Positions 31,345 to 40,337 of a DNA stretch of 64,000 nt are shown one piece after another. Source of the stretch: Pantoea sp. Cy-639. GTDB lineage: Bacteria > Pseudomonadota > Gammaproteobacteria > Pseudomonadales > Pseudomonadaceae. Position 1 is the first letter of the stretch. Each line of letters begins with the position of its first letter. The stretch covers positions 124,001 to 188,000 of the forward strand of contig NZ_VWXI01000008.1 in the NCBI RefSeq assembly GCF_011752525.1. Direction: 5' to 3'. The translations under genes and the position numbers were made by a program. Below the pieces are notes generated by a model, which was not told where the DNA came from, did not search any database, and saw only the letters and a program-made list of their open reading frames with translations.

Positions 31345-34320
31345 ATGTTCTATCGCGCGATCGTCAAGAGTGTCCTCACCCTCCAACCAGGCTATTCGCT
31401 GCGGGCACTGAAGAGCACTGGCAAGCTGGCCATCCTGATGGTCAGGCAGCGGGCCGAGTTGCGCCGCTTCCTGCAACGCATGTCGGCGGCCTTGGGGCGT
31501 GAGGGCCTTGCCCGGCTGGGGGTGGACTGCGTCGGCGTGGTGCAGTGGCCGTATATCAGCAAATGCTGGGAAGCCAGCCAACGCTTCGACGCCGTGGCCT
31601 CGCACTATGAAGTGGTGGCGGGGCAACTGCCTGGCCTGTTGCTGTTCGGGCGTGACGAATACCTGGTGATCTGCGAACTGTCGGACTACTCCCCTGGGTG
31701 CACGCTGGTGCTGGACCGGCCGATATGGTTCAAGCGCGAGGGCGAACTGGTGCTGAACCTGTTCCAGGGCAACCTGCGCGTGGCCTCGCTGGCCTTTACC
31801 CTGCAGCGCGCCGACGCTGGGCTGGCGATGTTCATCGGTGCCGTGCAGGGGATCCACAAGGGCATCGACAGCGAGACTTCGCTGAACATCTACCGCGATC
31901 TGACCAAGGACTTCGAAGGGCTGCGCCCCAGGAGCCTGCTGATCGAGGCGCTCAAAGGCCTCGCCCGCAATGTCGGGGTCGAGCGGATCTACGCAGTGGC
32001 CGACGACTGCCGGCATCACCGCCACCCTTATTTCGGGGCCGACAAGGCCCATGAGCTGGCCGCCAACTACGACACCATCTGGCAAGAGAACGGCGCGACA
32101 GCCTCGGAGCGGGAAGACTTCTTCAGTCTTCCCCTGGCCTCGGCGCAGCGCGCTGCCGAGGAGGTCGCGCCGAAGAAGCGGGCCATGTACCGCCGGCGCC
32201 AGGCGCTGCTCGAGGCGCTGTTCGCGCGGATCGACACGTTCCTGCCCGGTGGCGCCGGGCAGTCGCCGCTGGCCGTGCATCGGCAGCGGCTCGGCCCGGC
32301 GTTGCTGGCGGACCGGCCCTCGGCGCTCGCCCCGTCCTGGCGGGACCGGCTGCAGGTGCTCAAGGCGCAGTTGCTGCGCGAGCCGCGGGCCGACCAGCGT
32401 TTCGTCGCCTACCTGCGCAAGGCCGGAAGCTATCGCACGTTGCGCAAGCTGTGGCGAGAGCTGCGCCGGCAAGGGCCGAGCCTGCTGTGGGAGCGTCCTG
32501 ACGGGCGTCACCATGACTTGCCGCTGGCGGCCCCGACGGTGGCGGCCAGTACCCTGTTCCCTGGCGATGTGCTGCTGGTCGCCAGCCTCGATGCCAGCGC
32601 TGGCCTGCCACCCCGGGCGGCGCAGCTGCGGCAGTGGCTGGAGGGGCTGGGCTATCGCTGCCAGGTACACGACTGGCGGGCACAGGACGCCTGCCTGTCA
32701 GCCGTGCAGACCTGCTCGACGCTGATCCTGCACCGCGTGCCGGCGCTGCCCGAGGCGCTGGCGCTGATCGCCGAGGCGGGGCGCTTGAAGGTGGAGCGCT
32801 ACTGGGACTGCGACGAGCAGGTGTTCGCGCCACAGGCCTATCGCCAGGCGCATGCGCTCGACGCCTTGCCCGCGCATGAGGCCGAACGGCTGATCGGTGG
32901 CGTGCAGTTGTACCGCGAGGCCTTGCTGGCCTGCGAACGGGGGCTCGCCGCCACACCGGAGCTGGCAGCGGCGATGGGTGATACCGGCATGGGCCAGGTG
33001 GCCTGGGTCGAAAGCGAGGCGCAACTGGGCGAGTGCCTGCCAGCGCTGTCCGGCCCCCGGCGGCTGCGGGTGCTGGCGGCCAACATCTTCTTCGCCCCAC
33101 GCAGTTTTGGCGGCGCCACCGTGGTGGCAGAGCAGATGGTGCGGCTGCTGGGCCTGTCGTCGCAGTGGCAGCCATTCGTCTTCACCTCGTTGCCGTTGAC
33201 CGAAGTCGATGCCTACGGGCTGTACCGCTATGAAGCACAGGGCGCCACTGTGCTGGGCATGGGGCTGCCGGACGCGCGCAGCGCCCGTGATGACTTCGAC
33301 AACCCCGCGACGCTGCAAGCGTTCGCGACGGTGCTTGCCAGCGTGGCACCGGACATCGTGCACCTGCATTCGATCCAGGGCCTGGGCGCGCTGCTGGCGT
33401 CGAGCTGCCGCCAGGCGGGCATTCCCTTCGTGGTCACGCTACACGATGCGTGGTGGATCTGCGCCCGTCAGTTCATGATCGATGGCAAGGGCCGCTATTG
33501 TGGTCAGACCCGGATCCACAGCGATGTCTGCGCGACCTGCGTCGACGATCCGGCATTGAACGAGCAGCGTCAGCGCCTGCTGGCCGAGACCTTGCAGCAG
33601 GCCGACATGCTGCTGGCGCCGAGCGCTTTCGCCAGGCAGCTCTACCTGGCCAATGGCTTCGCCCCGGAGAAGGTACGGATCAACCGCAACGGCATCCTCC
33701 CCCCGGGGCCCGGCTATCAGCGCCAGCCAGGGCAGCGCTTGCGCTTCGGCTATGTCGGCGGCAACACCGCGATCAAGGGGGTGACCCTGATCAGTCGTGC
33801 GTTTGCCGCGCTGGAACGTTCCGACTATGAACTGAAGCTGGTCGACAACCTGCTGAATCTGGGCTTTCGTTCCTACAACCGGCACAGCGTCAGGATTTCC
33901 GGCACGGTCAGTGTCATTCCGGGCTATACACAGGAGAACATCGACGAATTCTTTGCGGGCATCGATGTGCTGCTGTTTCCCACGCAGTGGAAGGAAACCT
34001 TCGGTCTGGCGGTACGCGAGGCACTGGTGCGCGATATCTGGGTGGTCAGCACCGACGCCGGCGGCACGGTCGAGGACATCGTCGACGGGGTCAATGGCAC
34101 GATCATTCCACTGAGCGCCGATGCCCAGTACCTGGCCAAGGCATTGGCCGACATCCTGGATGATCCGCAGCGTTACCTGCAGCACCGCAACAGTTTCAAG
34201 ACCGGCATCACCTTGTGCAGCGACCAGGCCACGGAGCTGCAGCGGATCTATCAGGACGTACTCGCCACAGGCGTGGCGACGGGAGCTCAGACGCACCGCT
34301 CGCTCACCTCGCGGTATTGA
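31345..34320 (+). CDS. VirK/YbjX (DUF535) domain fused to a family 4 glycosyltransferase
   Basis: 991 residues, far longer than a normal GT4 enzyme (~400). Residues 1-300 look like the VirK/YbjX (DUF535) family: LPGLLLFGRDEYLVICELSD, LFQGNLRVASLAFTL, MFIGAVQGIHKG, then HHRHPYF ... AANYDTIWQENGA and KKRAMYRRRQALLEAL. A middle part (about 350-570) has a Rossmann-like DVLLVASLDASAGL and no clear family. From about 573 there is a full GT4: RLRVLAANIFFAPRSFGGATVVAEQM, DIVHLHSIQGLG, HDAWWICARQF, FGYVGGNTAIKGV and the C-terminal ETFGLAVREALVRDIWVVSTDAGGTVEDIVDG. No signal peptide; one continuous frame in the middle of the operon. VirK/YbjX proteins have a loosely described role in outer-membrane stress and virulence. 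Confidence 0.75.
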   Translation: MFYRAIVKSVLTLQPGYSLRALKSTGKLAILMVRQRAELRRFLQRMSAALGREGLARLGVDCVGVVQWPYISKCWEASQRFDAVASHYEVVAGQLPGLLLFGRDEYLVICELSDYSPGCTLVLDRPIWFKREGELVLNLFQGNLRVASLAFTLQRADAGLAMFIGAVQGIHKGIDSETSLNIYRDLTKDFEGLRPRSLLIEALKGLARNVGVERIYAVADDCRHHRHPYFGADKAHELAANYDTIWQENGATASEREDFFSLPLASAQRAAEEVAPKKRAMYRRRQALLEALFARIDTFLPGGAGQSPLAVHRQRLGPALLADRPSALAPSWRDRLQVLKAQLLREPRADQRFVAYLRKAGSYRTLRKLWRELRRQGPSLLWERPDGRHHDLPLAAPTVAASTLFPGDVLLVASLDASAGLPPRAAQLRQWLEGLGYRCQVHDWRAQDACLSAVQTCSTLILHRVPALPEALALIAEAGRLKVERYWDCDEQVFAPQAYRQAHALDALPAHEAERLIGGVQLYREALLACERGLAATPELAAAMGDTGMGQVAWVESEAQLGECLPALSGPRRLRVLAANIFFAPRSFGGATVVAEQMVRLLGLSSQWQPFVFTSLPLTEVDAYGLYRYEAQGATVLGMGLPDARSARDDFDNPATLQAFATVLASVAPDIVHLHSIQGLGALLASSCRQAGIPFVVTLHDAWWICARQFMIDGKGRYCGQTRIHSDVCATCVDDPALNEQRQRLLAETLQQADMLLAPSAFARQLYLANGFAPEKVRINRNGILPPGPGYQRQPGQRLRFGYVGGNTAIKGVTLISRAFAALERSDYELKLVDNLLNLGFRSYNRHSVRISGTVSVIPGYTQENIDEFFAGIDVLLFPTQWKETFGLAVREALVRDIWVVSTDAGGTVEDIVDGVNGTIIPLSADAQYLAKALADILDDPQRYLQHRNSFKTGITLCSDQATELQRIYQDVLATGVATGAQTHRSLTSRY

Positions 34321-34331
34321 TTCGGGGGCTT

Positions 34332-35534
34332 ATGCGTATCGCTTACTTCATCAACCAGTATCCCAAGGTCAGCCACAGCTTCATTCGCCGGGAGATCCTG
34401 GCGCTGCAACGGCAGGGCTTCGAGATCGAGCGAATCGCCCTGCGTGGCTGGGACGCCGAGTTGCAGGACGCCGAGGACCTGGCCGAGCGAGACAGGACCC
34501 GCTATGTGCTGCAAGGAGGGCTCAAGGGCTTGTTGCGCCCGATGCTGCAGGTGTTGCGCGAGCGACCGCGGCTGTTCGGCCGGGCCTTGTGGCTGGCCCT
34601 GCGAATGGGCGTGCGCGCTGACCGGGCGTGGCCCTATCACCTCGTTTACCTGGCTGAGGCCTGCTGTCTGCTGCAGTGGCTGAATGCCTTTGACGCAGAA
34701 CATGTGCACGCGCATTTCGGCACCAACTCGACCGAGGTGGCCATGCTGGCCAGCGCTCTTGGCGGGCCACCCTACAGTTTCACCGTGCATGGGCCTGAAG
34801 AGTTCGACAAGCCGCAATTCTTGCACCTTGGCGAAAAGGTTCGCCGGGCGGCGTTCGTCGTGGCCATCAGCAGCTACGGTCGCAGCCAGTTGCTGCGCTG
34901 GGTCGAGCATGCGCAGTGGCGCAAGGTGAAGGTGGTGCACTGCGGCCTGGAGCAGCACTTCCACGCGGGATACAGCGTGGCAGTGCCCGAGGCGCCACGG
35001 TTGGTCTGCGTGGGCCGCCTGTGCGAACAGAAGGGTCAGTTGCTGCTGCTGGAGGCCGTGCGACGCCTGGCCGACAGCGGGATAGCCTGCGAGCTGGTAC
35101 TGGCCGGCGATGGTGAAATGCGTGGTGAAATCGAGGCCTTGGTTGTCCGCCACAATCTGCAGGACCGGGTGCGGATTACCGGCTGGATCAGCGGCGCACA
35201 GGTGCGCGAGGAGCTGCTGGCGGCCCGGGCGCTGGTCCTGCCCAGCTTCGCCGAGGGGCTGCCGGTGGTCATCATGGAGGCCATGGCATTGCGCCGCCCG
35301 GTGCTGACTACCTATGTCGCCGGTATTCCGGAGCTGGTGATTCCTGGCGAGAACGGCTGGCTGTTCCCGGCCGGCGCGGTCGAGGCGCTGGCCGAGGCCA
35401 TGGCGCAGTGCCTGGCATTGCCCCAGGCGGCGCTTCAGCGCATGGGCGATGCGGCCTGTCAGCGTGTCCTGCAGCGTCATGACATCGATACCGAAGCGGC
35501 CAGGTTGGCCGGTTATCTGAAGGGCTTGGCATGA
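34332..35534 (+). CDS. Family 4 glycosyltransferase (WcaL/colanic acid type)
   Basis: 400-residue retaining glycosyltransferase: MRIAYFINQYPKVSHSFIRREI at the N-terminus is the motif of WcaL-like enzymes. VHAHFGTNSTEVAMLA and FTVHGPEEFDKP are in the acceptor domain; VGRLCEQKGQLLLLEAV and SFAEGLPVVIMEAMALRRPVLTTYVAGIPELV (the E-x7-E sugar-donor region) in the C-terminal half. The ATG follows GGGGGC 11 bases after the fusion gene and its stop overlaps the next start as ATGA. Confidence 0.87.
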   Translation: MRIAYFINQYPKVSHSFIRREILALQRQGFEIERIALRGWDAELQDAEDLAERDRTRYVLQGGLKGLLRPMLQVLRERPRLFGRALWLALRMGVRADRAWPYHLVYLAEACCLLQWLNAFDAEHVHAHFGTNSTEVAMLASALGGPPYSFTVHGPEEFDKPQFLHLGEKVRRAAFVVAISSYGRSQLLRWVEHAQWRKVKVVHCGLEQHFHAGYSVAVPEAPRLVCVGRLCEQKGQLLLLEAVRRLADSGIACELVLAGDGEMRGEIEALVVRHNLQDRVRITGWISGAQVREELLAARALVLPSFAEGLPVVIMEAMALRRPVLTTYVAGIPELVIPGENGWLFPAGAVEALAEAMAQCLALPQAALQRMGDAACQRVLQRHDIDTEAARLAGYLKGLA

Positions 35535-36718
35535 TTACCCTGTTGGCTTGGTTGCTGGGAGCACTGGCAGTGGTCGTGCTGCTGCCGGTGCTGGTGCTGT
35601 TCCTCCAGGTCTTGCTGGCCTGCCTGCCAGGGCCTTGGCTGCCATCGACCAGCACGGCGCGGGGCAGGGTGGCGGTGCTGGTGCCGGCCCATGACGAGGC
35701 ATCGGTCATCCGTGCATCGCTGGCCAGCATCATCCCGCAGTTGCGCGAAGACGACACCCTGCTGGTGGTGGCGGACAACTGCAGCGATGACACCGCGGCG
35801 CTGGCCCGCGGCGCTGGCGCCCAGGTGGTCGAGCGCCAGGATGCCGAGCGGCGTGGCAAGGGCTATGCGCTGGACCATGGTGTACGCCAGCTGGCGCAGC
35901 AGCCGCCGGACGTGGTGGTGATCATCGACGCCGATTGCCTGGTGGCCGAAGACGCCATCGAGCAACTGGCACGCTGCTGCCTGGCCAGTGGCCGGCCGGT
36001 GCAGTCGCTGTACCTGATGCGCGCACCCGCCGGGGCGGGGGTGAAAGTGCTGATCGCCGAGTTCGCCTGGCGGGTGAAGAACCTGGTGCGGGCCCGGGGC
36101 TGGTCGCGTCTCGGGCTGCCGTGCCAGTTGATGGGGGCGGGCATGGCGTTCGCCTGGAAGGACCTGGCCGCCAGCGAACTGGCCAGTGGCCACCTGGTGG
36201 AGGACATCAAGCTCGGGCTGGAGCTGTGCCGGGACGGCAAGCCGCCGCTGTTCTGCCCGCAGGCACTGGTGACCAGCCAGTTTCCCAGCAGCGACGAGGG
36301 CTTGACCAGCCAGCGGACCCGTTGGGAGCACGGCCACCTGGGCTTGATCCTGGCCGATGCGCCGGGGTTGGTCGCACGTGCCTTCGCCCAGCGCAACTGG
36401 GCGCTGCTGGCCATGACCATCGATCTGCTGGTGCCGCCGCTGGCCCTGCTGAGCCTGACCCTGATGGCACTGCTGGTGGTGTGCTGGCTGTTCTTCGCCC
36501 TGTCGGGCAGCCTGGCGCCGGCGCTGCTCGCCACCTGTGCCGCAGGCTTGCTGTCTGGCGCGGTCCTGCTTGCCTGGGGGCGTTTCGCCCGCGAGCAGCT
36601 GCCATTCTCTGTGCTGCTGTACGCGCCGTTCTACGCGGTCCGGAAGATCCCTGTGTACCTGAAGTTCCTGATTCGGCGCCAGGTCGACTGGGTACGCTCG
36701 AAGCGGGACGGCGACTGA
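35531..36718 (+). CDS. Cellulose-synthase-like family 2 glycosyltransferase
   Basis: 395-residue membrane GT2. An N-terminal helix (about 3-30) precedes the catalytic domain: RGRVAVLVPAHDEASVI, VVADNCSDDTA, DxD at 133-135 (IDADC), VEDIKLGLELCRDG and QRTRW at 261-265, all as in processive or single-addition enzymes of this type. Two or more helices follow (about 290-350). Its start overlaps the preceding gene (ATGA) and its stop overlaps the WecG-type start (TGATG), so translation is coupled along the operon. Confidence 0.82.
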   Translation: MITLLAWLLGALAVVVLLPVLVLFLQVLLACLPGPWLPSTSTARGRVAVLVPAHDEASVIRASLASIIPQLREDDTLLVVADNCSDDTAALARGAGAQVVERQDAERRGKGYALDHGVRQLAQQPPDVVVIIDADCLVAEDAIEQLARCCLASGRPVQSLYLMRAPAGAGVKVLIAEFAWRVKNLVRARGWSRLGLPCQLMGAGMAFAWKDLAASELASGHLVEDIKLGLELCRDGKPPLFCPQALVTSQFPSSDEGLTSQRTRWEHGHLGLILADAPGLVARAFAQRNWALLAMTIDLLVPPLALLSLTLMALLVVCWLFFALSGSLAPALLATCAAGLLSGAVLLAWGRFAREQLPFSVLLYAPFYAVRKIPVYLKFLIRRQVDWVRSKRDGD

Positions 36719-37476
36719 TGCCCGGGCCAGAATGGCAAGCGCGTTGGCGCCGGGTGCTGGACAAGCTCATGGTGGTCCATGACCTGGCCGACGAGCAGCG
36801 ACTGCTGCAGACGCTGGCGCAGCCCGAACGGCCCCTGGTGCTGGCCTTCGTCAATGCCCATGCCTTGAACATGGCCGCCACCGACATGGGTTTTGCCGAG
36901 ACCCTGGCCGCTGCCGACCTGTTGCTGCGCGATGGTTCCGGCATGGCGATCCTGCAACGGCGGTTGGGGCAGGCGCCGGGGCTGAACCTCAATGGCACTG
37001 ATTTCATCCCCCGCTTGCTGACGGCATTCAATGGGCGCCCGGTGGCCTTCTGGGGCACCCGCGAGCCTTACCTGGGCCAGGCGATGCAGCGCTGCGTGGC
37101 CGAGTTCGGGGTGCGCTCTGTCTCTTTGCAGGAAGGCTTTTCCGAAGTCGCCACCTATGTCGAACTGGCCAGGGCACACCAGCCTGCGTTGATCGTGCTG
37201 GGCATGGGCATGCCTCGGCAGGAGACAGTCGCCGCTGCCCTGGCGGCCAGTGCCGGGCCTTGTGTGATTGTCTGTGGCGGGGCGATCCTGGATTTTCTCG
37301 GCGGCAAGGTCACCCGTGCTCCGCGCTGGGTCCGTCGGTTCGGTTGCGAGTGGCTGTATCGGCTGTTGCGCGAACCCAAGCGCTTGTTCACCCGCTATGT
37401 GCTGGGCAATCCACTGTTCCTCTGGCGCGTGCTGGACTATGCCAGGGCCGAGGCGAAGCGAGCTGGCACGGGGTGA
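36718..37476 (+). CDS. WecG/TagA/CpsF family glycosyltransferase
   Basis: 252-residue GT26 enzyme. Motifs in order: FVNAHALNMAATD, DLLLRDGSGMAILQRRLG, LNGTDFIPRLL, FWGTREPYLGQAM, LIVLGMGMPRQE, and VCGGAILDFLGGKVTRAPRWVRRFGCEWLYRLLREPKRL near the C-terminus, which is the family's membrane-contacting tail. WecG and TagA use UDP-ManNAc(A) as donor, normally the second sugar on the lipid-linked unit. The WecB encoded at 1122-2276 could supply that donor. Overlaps the preceding gene's stop. Confidence 0.87.
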   Translation: MPGPEWQARWRRVLDKLMVVHDLADEQRLLQTLAQPERPLVLAFVNAHALNMAATDMGFAETLAAADLLLRDGSGMAILQRRLGQAPGLNLNGTDFIPRLLTAFNGRPVAFWGTREPYLGQAMQRCVAEFGVRSVSLQEGFSEVATYVELARAHQPALIVLGMGMPRQETVAAALAASAGPCVIVCGGAILDFLGGKVTRAPRWVRRFGCEWLYRLLREPKRLFTRYVLGNPLFLWRVLDYARAEAKRAGTG

Positions 37477-37830
37477 TTGCGCCACAATGGGCGATCAGAG
37501 CGACATGTCCTACGCGGCCAGCGAGGCACTGCTACAGTGATATCACAACCTTCTGACGGAACCTTCCTTGCCTGGCGAGGATGGGCCAGTCCCTGGGAGG
37601 AGTCTGCGGCATGCCTGGTTCGTTCGTCTGTTTCGCCACCTTGCGGATGCCGCTTGCTCGAGCGCATGCCGTATGCCTTGGGGCGGTATGTCGACTGCGT
37701 CCTGGATAATCCTGAATCTCATCGAGCATTGCGTCGAACTGCAATGTCGGGATGCCAAGGTCCGTTGCAGGCACGCTTGCCTGCCTGCGGGAACAGCGTT
37801 GCCGACGTGTCCACCCGATGAGGTCCGATC
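37477..37830 (+). other. Long leader region before the initiating sugar transferase
   Basis: 354 bases with no convincing gene, unusual inside an otherwise tightly packed operon. It contains a 32-codon frame (37611-37709) with a strong GGGAGGAG site, of unknown worth, and TACAGTGATAT near 37530 that might belong to an internal promoter. GAGG before 37831 is the ribosome site of the next gene. Confidence 0.4.
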
Positions 37831-39249
37831 ATGGTTTTCGAACCCAGAAGCAGCCGCTCCGTGCTCCAGCGCCGGAGCAGCGTGAGCAACGCCCTCCAGG
37901 CCGGGCTGGACGGTATCGCGGTGACCGGGGTGGCCTGGTACCTGATCTACGAGCAATTCGGCTACATCACCTCTGACTACGTGATCATGCTGTTGCTGCT
38001 GATCGGCGCCCTGGCGGTGATCTACGACCACTACGGCATCTACCGCAGCAATGTCGGCCTGACCACCAAGGCGTTCCGCCTGTTCAAGGCCTGGTCGGCG
38101 ACGTTCTGCTTCCTCGCGGTCATGGCGTTCCTCACCAAGCAGAGCCAGGAGTACTCGCGGTTGCTGGTGGCGCAGTTGTTCGTGATTGGCTACGCGGTAC
38201 AGCTGTTCCTGCACTTCATCGTGCGCGAGGCGCAGAAACACTTCATGGCCCATGCTTCGCGTCCGGAGAACGTGCTGATCATCGGCTCCGGCGACCTGGC
38301 CAATTTCCTCTACCTGAAGATCAGCAACAACCCGTGGCTGGGCGAGCGGGTGATCGGCTGTCTGTTGATCGGCGAGGCCGAGGCCGACGACAACCCGCAG
38401 AGCCTGCCGCCGCTACCGGTGCTGGGGCATATCCGCGAGCTCGATGCCATCGTTGCCCGGCATGCCATTCGCACCGTCTACCTGGTGACCCCGCTGGGTG
38501 GGTCGGACGTGATCAACGACGTCTACCTCAAGCTGCTGGACAAGTGCATCGCGGTGAACTGGGTGCCGGACATCTTCTCGCTGCGGCTGATCAACCACAG
38601 CGTGCGGGAAATCGCCGGGATCCCGGTGCTGACCTTGTCGGAGACCCCGCTGACCGGGATGAGCCTGTTCCTCAAGAACCTCGAGGACCGGGTGCTGGCG
38701 GCGCTGATCCTGCTCTGCGCTTCGCCGGTACTGCTGACCATCGCCGTGGTGATCAAGCTCGACAGCCCGGGGCCGGTGTTCTTCCGCCAGGAGCGCACCG
38801 GCTGGACCGGCGAGTCGTTCCGCATCTGGAAGTTCAGGAGCATGCATGTGCATCAGCCCGAGGCCGGGGTGATCGAGCAGGCGCAGAAGAACGACCCGCG
38901 GCTGACCCGGATCGGTGGCTTCATCCGCCGCACCAGCCTCGACGAGCTGCCGCAACTGTTCAACGTGATCACCGGCGAGATGTCGCTGGTCGGTCCGCGC
39001 CCCCATGCGCTGCAGCACGACACCCTGTATTCCCAGGACATCGTCGACTACTTCGCCCGCCACAACATCAAGCCTGGGATGACGGGACTGGCCCAGGTCC
39101 GCGGTTTCCGTGGCGAGACCAAGGACATCGCGCAAATGATCCAGCGGGTCGACTCGGACATCGAGTACATCAACAACTGGTCGCTGTGGCTGGATTTCGT
39201 GATCCTGGTCCGTACCCTCAACGCCTTCACCGGCAAGCAGGCCTATTAG
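37831..39249 (+). CDS. Undecaprenyl-phosphate sugar phosphotransferase (initiating enzyme)
   Basis: 472-residue polyprenol-phosphate hexose-1-phosphate transferase, WcaJ/EpsE class, which starts the repeat unit on undecaprenyl phosphate. Four N-terminal helices (about 25-130), a Rossmann-like middle part ([20 protein letters not shown]), one helix (about 285-310), then the catalytic domain: [56 protein letters not shown] and [15 protein letters not shown]. The DELPQLFNV and SLVGPRP motifs are complete. Last gene of the operon; its stop codon abuts the stop of the opposed LysR gene without a gap. Confidence 0.9.
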   Translation: MVFEPRSSRSVLQRRSSVSNALQAGLDGIAVTGVAWYLIYEQFGYITSDYVIMLLLLIGALAVIYDHYGIYRSNVGLTTKAFRLFKAWSATFCFLAVMAFLTKQSQEYSRLLVAQLFVIGYAVQLFLHFIVREAQKHFMAHASRPENVLIIGSGDLANFLYLKISNNPWLGERVIGCLLIGEAEADDNPQSLPPLPVLGHIRELDAIVARHAIRTVYLVTPLGGSDVINDVYLKLLDKCIAVNWVPDIFSLRLINHSVREIAGIPVLTLSETPLTGMSLFLKNLEDRVLAALILLCASPVLLTIAVVIKLDSPGPVFFRQERTGWTGESFRIWKFRSMHVHQPEAGVIEQAQKNDPRLTRIGGFIRRTSLDELPQLFNVITGEMSLVGPRPHALQHDTLYSQDIVDYFARHNIKPGMTGLAQVRGFRGETKDIAQMIQRVDSDIEYINNWSLWLDFVILVRTLNAFTGKQAY

Positions 39250-40191
39250 TCAGCCGAGCGCCAGCGGGTGCAGGGCCCGGAACCCCTGCGCTTCCTCCAC
39301 CAGCCAGTCATGCACGGCACGCGCGCCGGGCTGGTTGAGGCCACCAGGCGGATAGAGCAGCACATAGCGCTTGTGATTGGCGATCGGCATGCCGAACGGC
39401 ACGATCAGCGCGCCCCGTTCCAGTTCGTCGTTGAGCAGCGTGCGCCGGGCGATGGCCACGCCGATACCGGCGATCGCCGCCTCGATGGTCAGGTGATTGC
39501 GGTTGAAGGTATGGCCACGGCGTACGTCCAGGCCGTCCGCGCCGATGCCATCCAGGTAGAACTCCCACTCGGCGTACTCCGAACTGCCGCGCCAGGCGGT
39601 GATGTCGTGCAGCAGCGGGTAGTGCGCCAGGTCGGCCGGGCCATGCAGCGGTGGACGCCCACGCAGCAGGGCGGGGGAGCAGACCGGGAAGATCTGCTCG
39701 TCCAGCAATGGCGTGGACAGCATGCCCGGGTAGCTGCCGTCGTTGAGGTCGATGGCCAGGTCGAAGTCTTCCGGGTGCAGGGCCTGGTTGCTGTCTTCGG
39801 CCACCAGGCGCAGTTCGATGTCCGGGTAGCGCTGCTGGAAGCGGGGCAGGCGCGGCGTCAGCCACTTGGCCAGGAACGAGGGGATCGAGCGCAGGCGCAG
39901 GGTGCCGCGGATCTCGCCGGCGTCCAGGCGCAGCAGCTCGCTCTCGATGCTGCCGTAGGCCTCGGCCACGGTCTGCGCCAGGCGCTGGCCCTCGGCGGAC
40001 AGCTCGACGCCCCGGGCCCGGCGCAGGAACAGGCGAAAACCGAGGCGCTCTTCGAGTTGACGCATCTGCTGGCTGACCGCGCCGGGGGTGATATGCAGTT
40101 CCTCGGCGCAGCGGGTGAACGACAGGTGCCGGGCGGCGCAGGAAAACACATGCAGCCAGACGAACACCTGGCCGTTGAGTGGCCCCTTCAT
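39250..40191 (-). CDS. LysR-family regulator of serine catabolism (GcvA-like)
   Basis: 313 residues: N-terminal winged helix (FSCAARHLSFTRCAEELHITPGAVSQQMRQLEERLGFRLFLRR), then a substrate-binding domain of the GcvA subgroup (ELLRLDAGEIRGTLRLRSIPSF, LVAEDSNQALHPEDFDLAIDL). It is divergent from L-serine dehydratase and probably controls it. A perfect TTTAGT-CCC-ACTAAA palindrome begins three bases before its start codon and suggests autoregulation. Its stop touches that of the sugar transferase gene, with no terminator between. Confidence 0.83.
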   Translation of the reverse strand: MKGPLNGQVFVWLHVFSCAARHLSFTRCAEELHITPGAVSQQMRQLEERLGFRLFLRRARGVELSAEGQRLAQTVAEAYGSIESELLRLDAGEIRGTLRLRSIPSFLAKWLTPRLPRFQQRYPDIELRLVAEDSNQALHPEDFDLAIDLNDGSYPGMLSTPLLDEQIFPVCSPALLRGRPPLHGPADLAHYPLLHDITAWRGSSEYAEWEFYLDGIGADGLDVRRGHTFNRNHLTIEAAIAGIGVAIARRTLLNDELERGALIVPFGMPIANHKRYVLLYPPGGLNQPGARAVHDWLVEEAQGFRALHPLALG

Positions 40192-40193
40192 CG

Positions 40194-40208
40194 TTTAGTC
40201 CCACTAAA
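40194..40208. promoter_or_regulatory. Palindromic operator between the LysR gene and L-serine dehydratase
   Basis: TTTAGT (40194-40199), spacer CCC, ACTAAA (40203-40208): a perfect 15-base dyad that fits the T-N11-A pattern of LysR sites. It is in the 146-base divergent region, next to the regulator start codon. Confidence 0.6.
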
Positions 40209-40337
40209 GGCTTGTGTAGAAAGTTTCGTTGGTCAAGCCAACCGGAGCGCGGCAGTATCGCGCAACTTTGCAGTACCGTTCAATTTTTACAGAGAGCCGT
40301 GAGCAGGCACCTATCGCCTTCACGGCCAGGCATTAGC

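Noticed and set aside
37611-37709. A 32-codon frame with strong GGGAGGAG site
   Set aside because: Composition gives no signal or domain and the ATG may be incidental; kept only as part of the leader-region finding.
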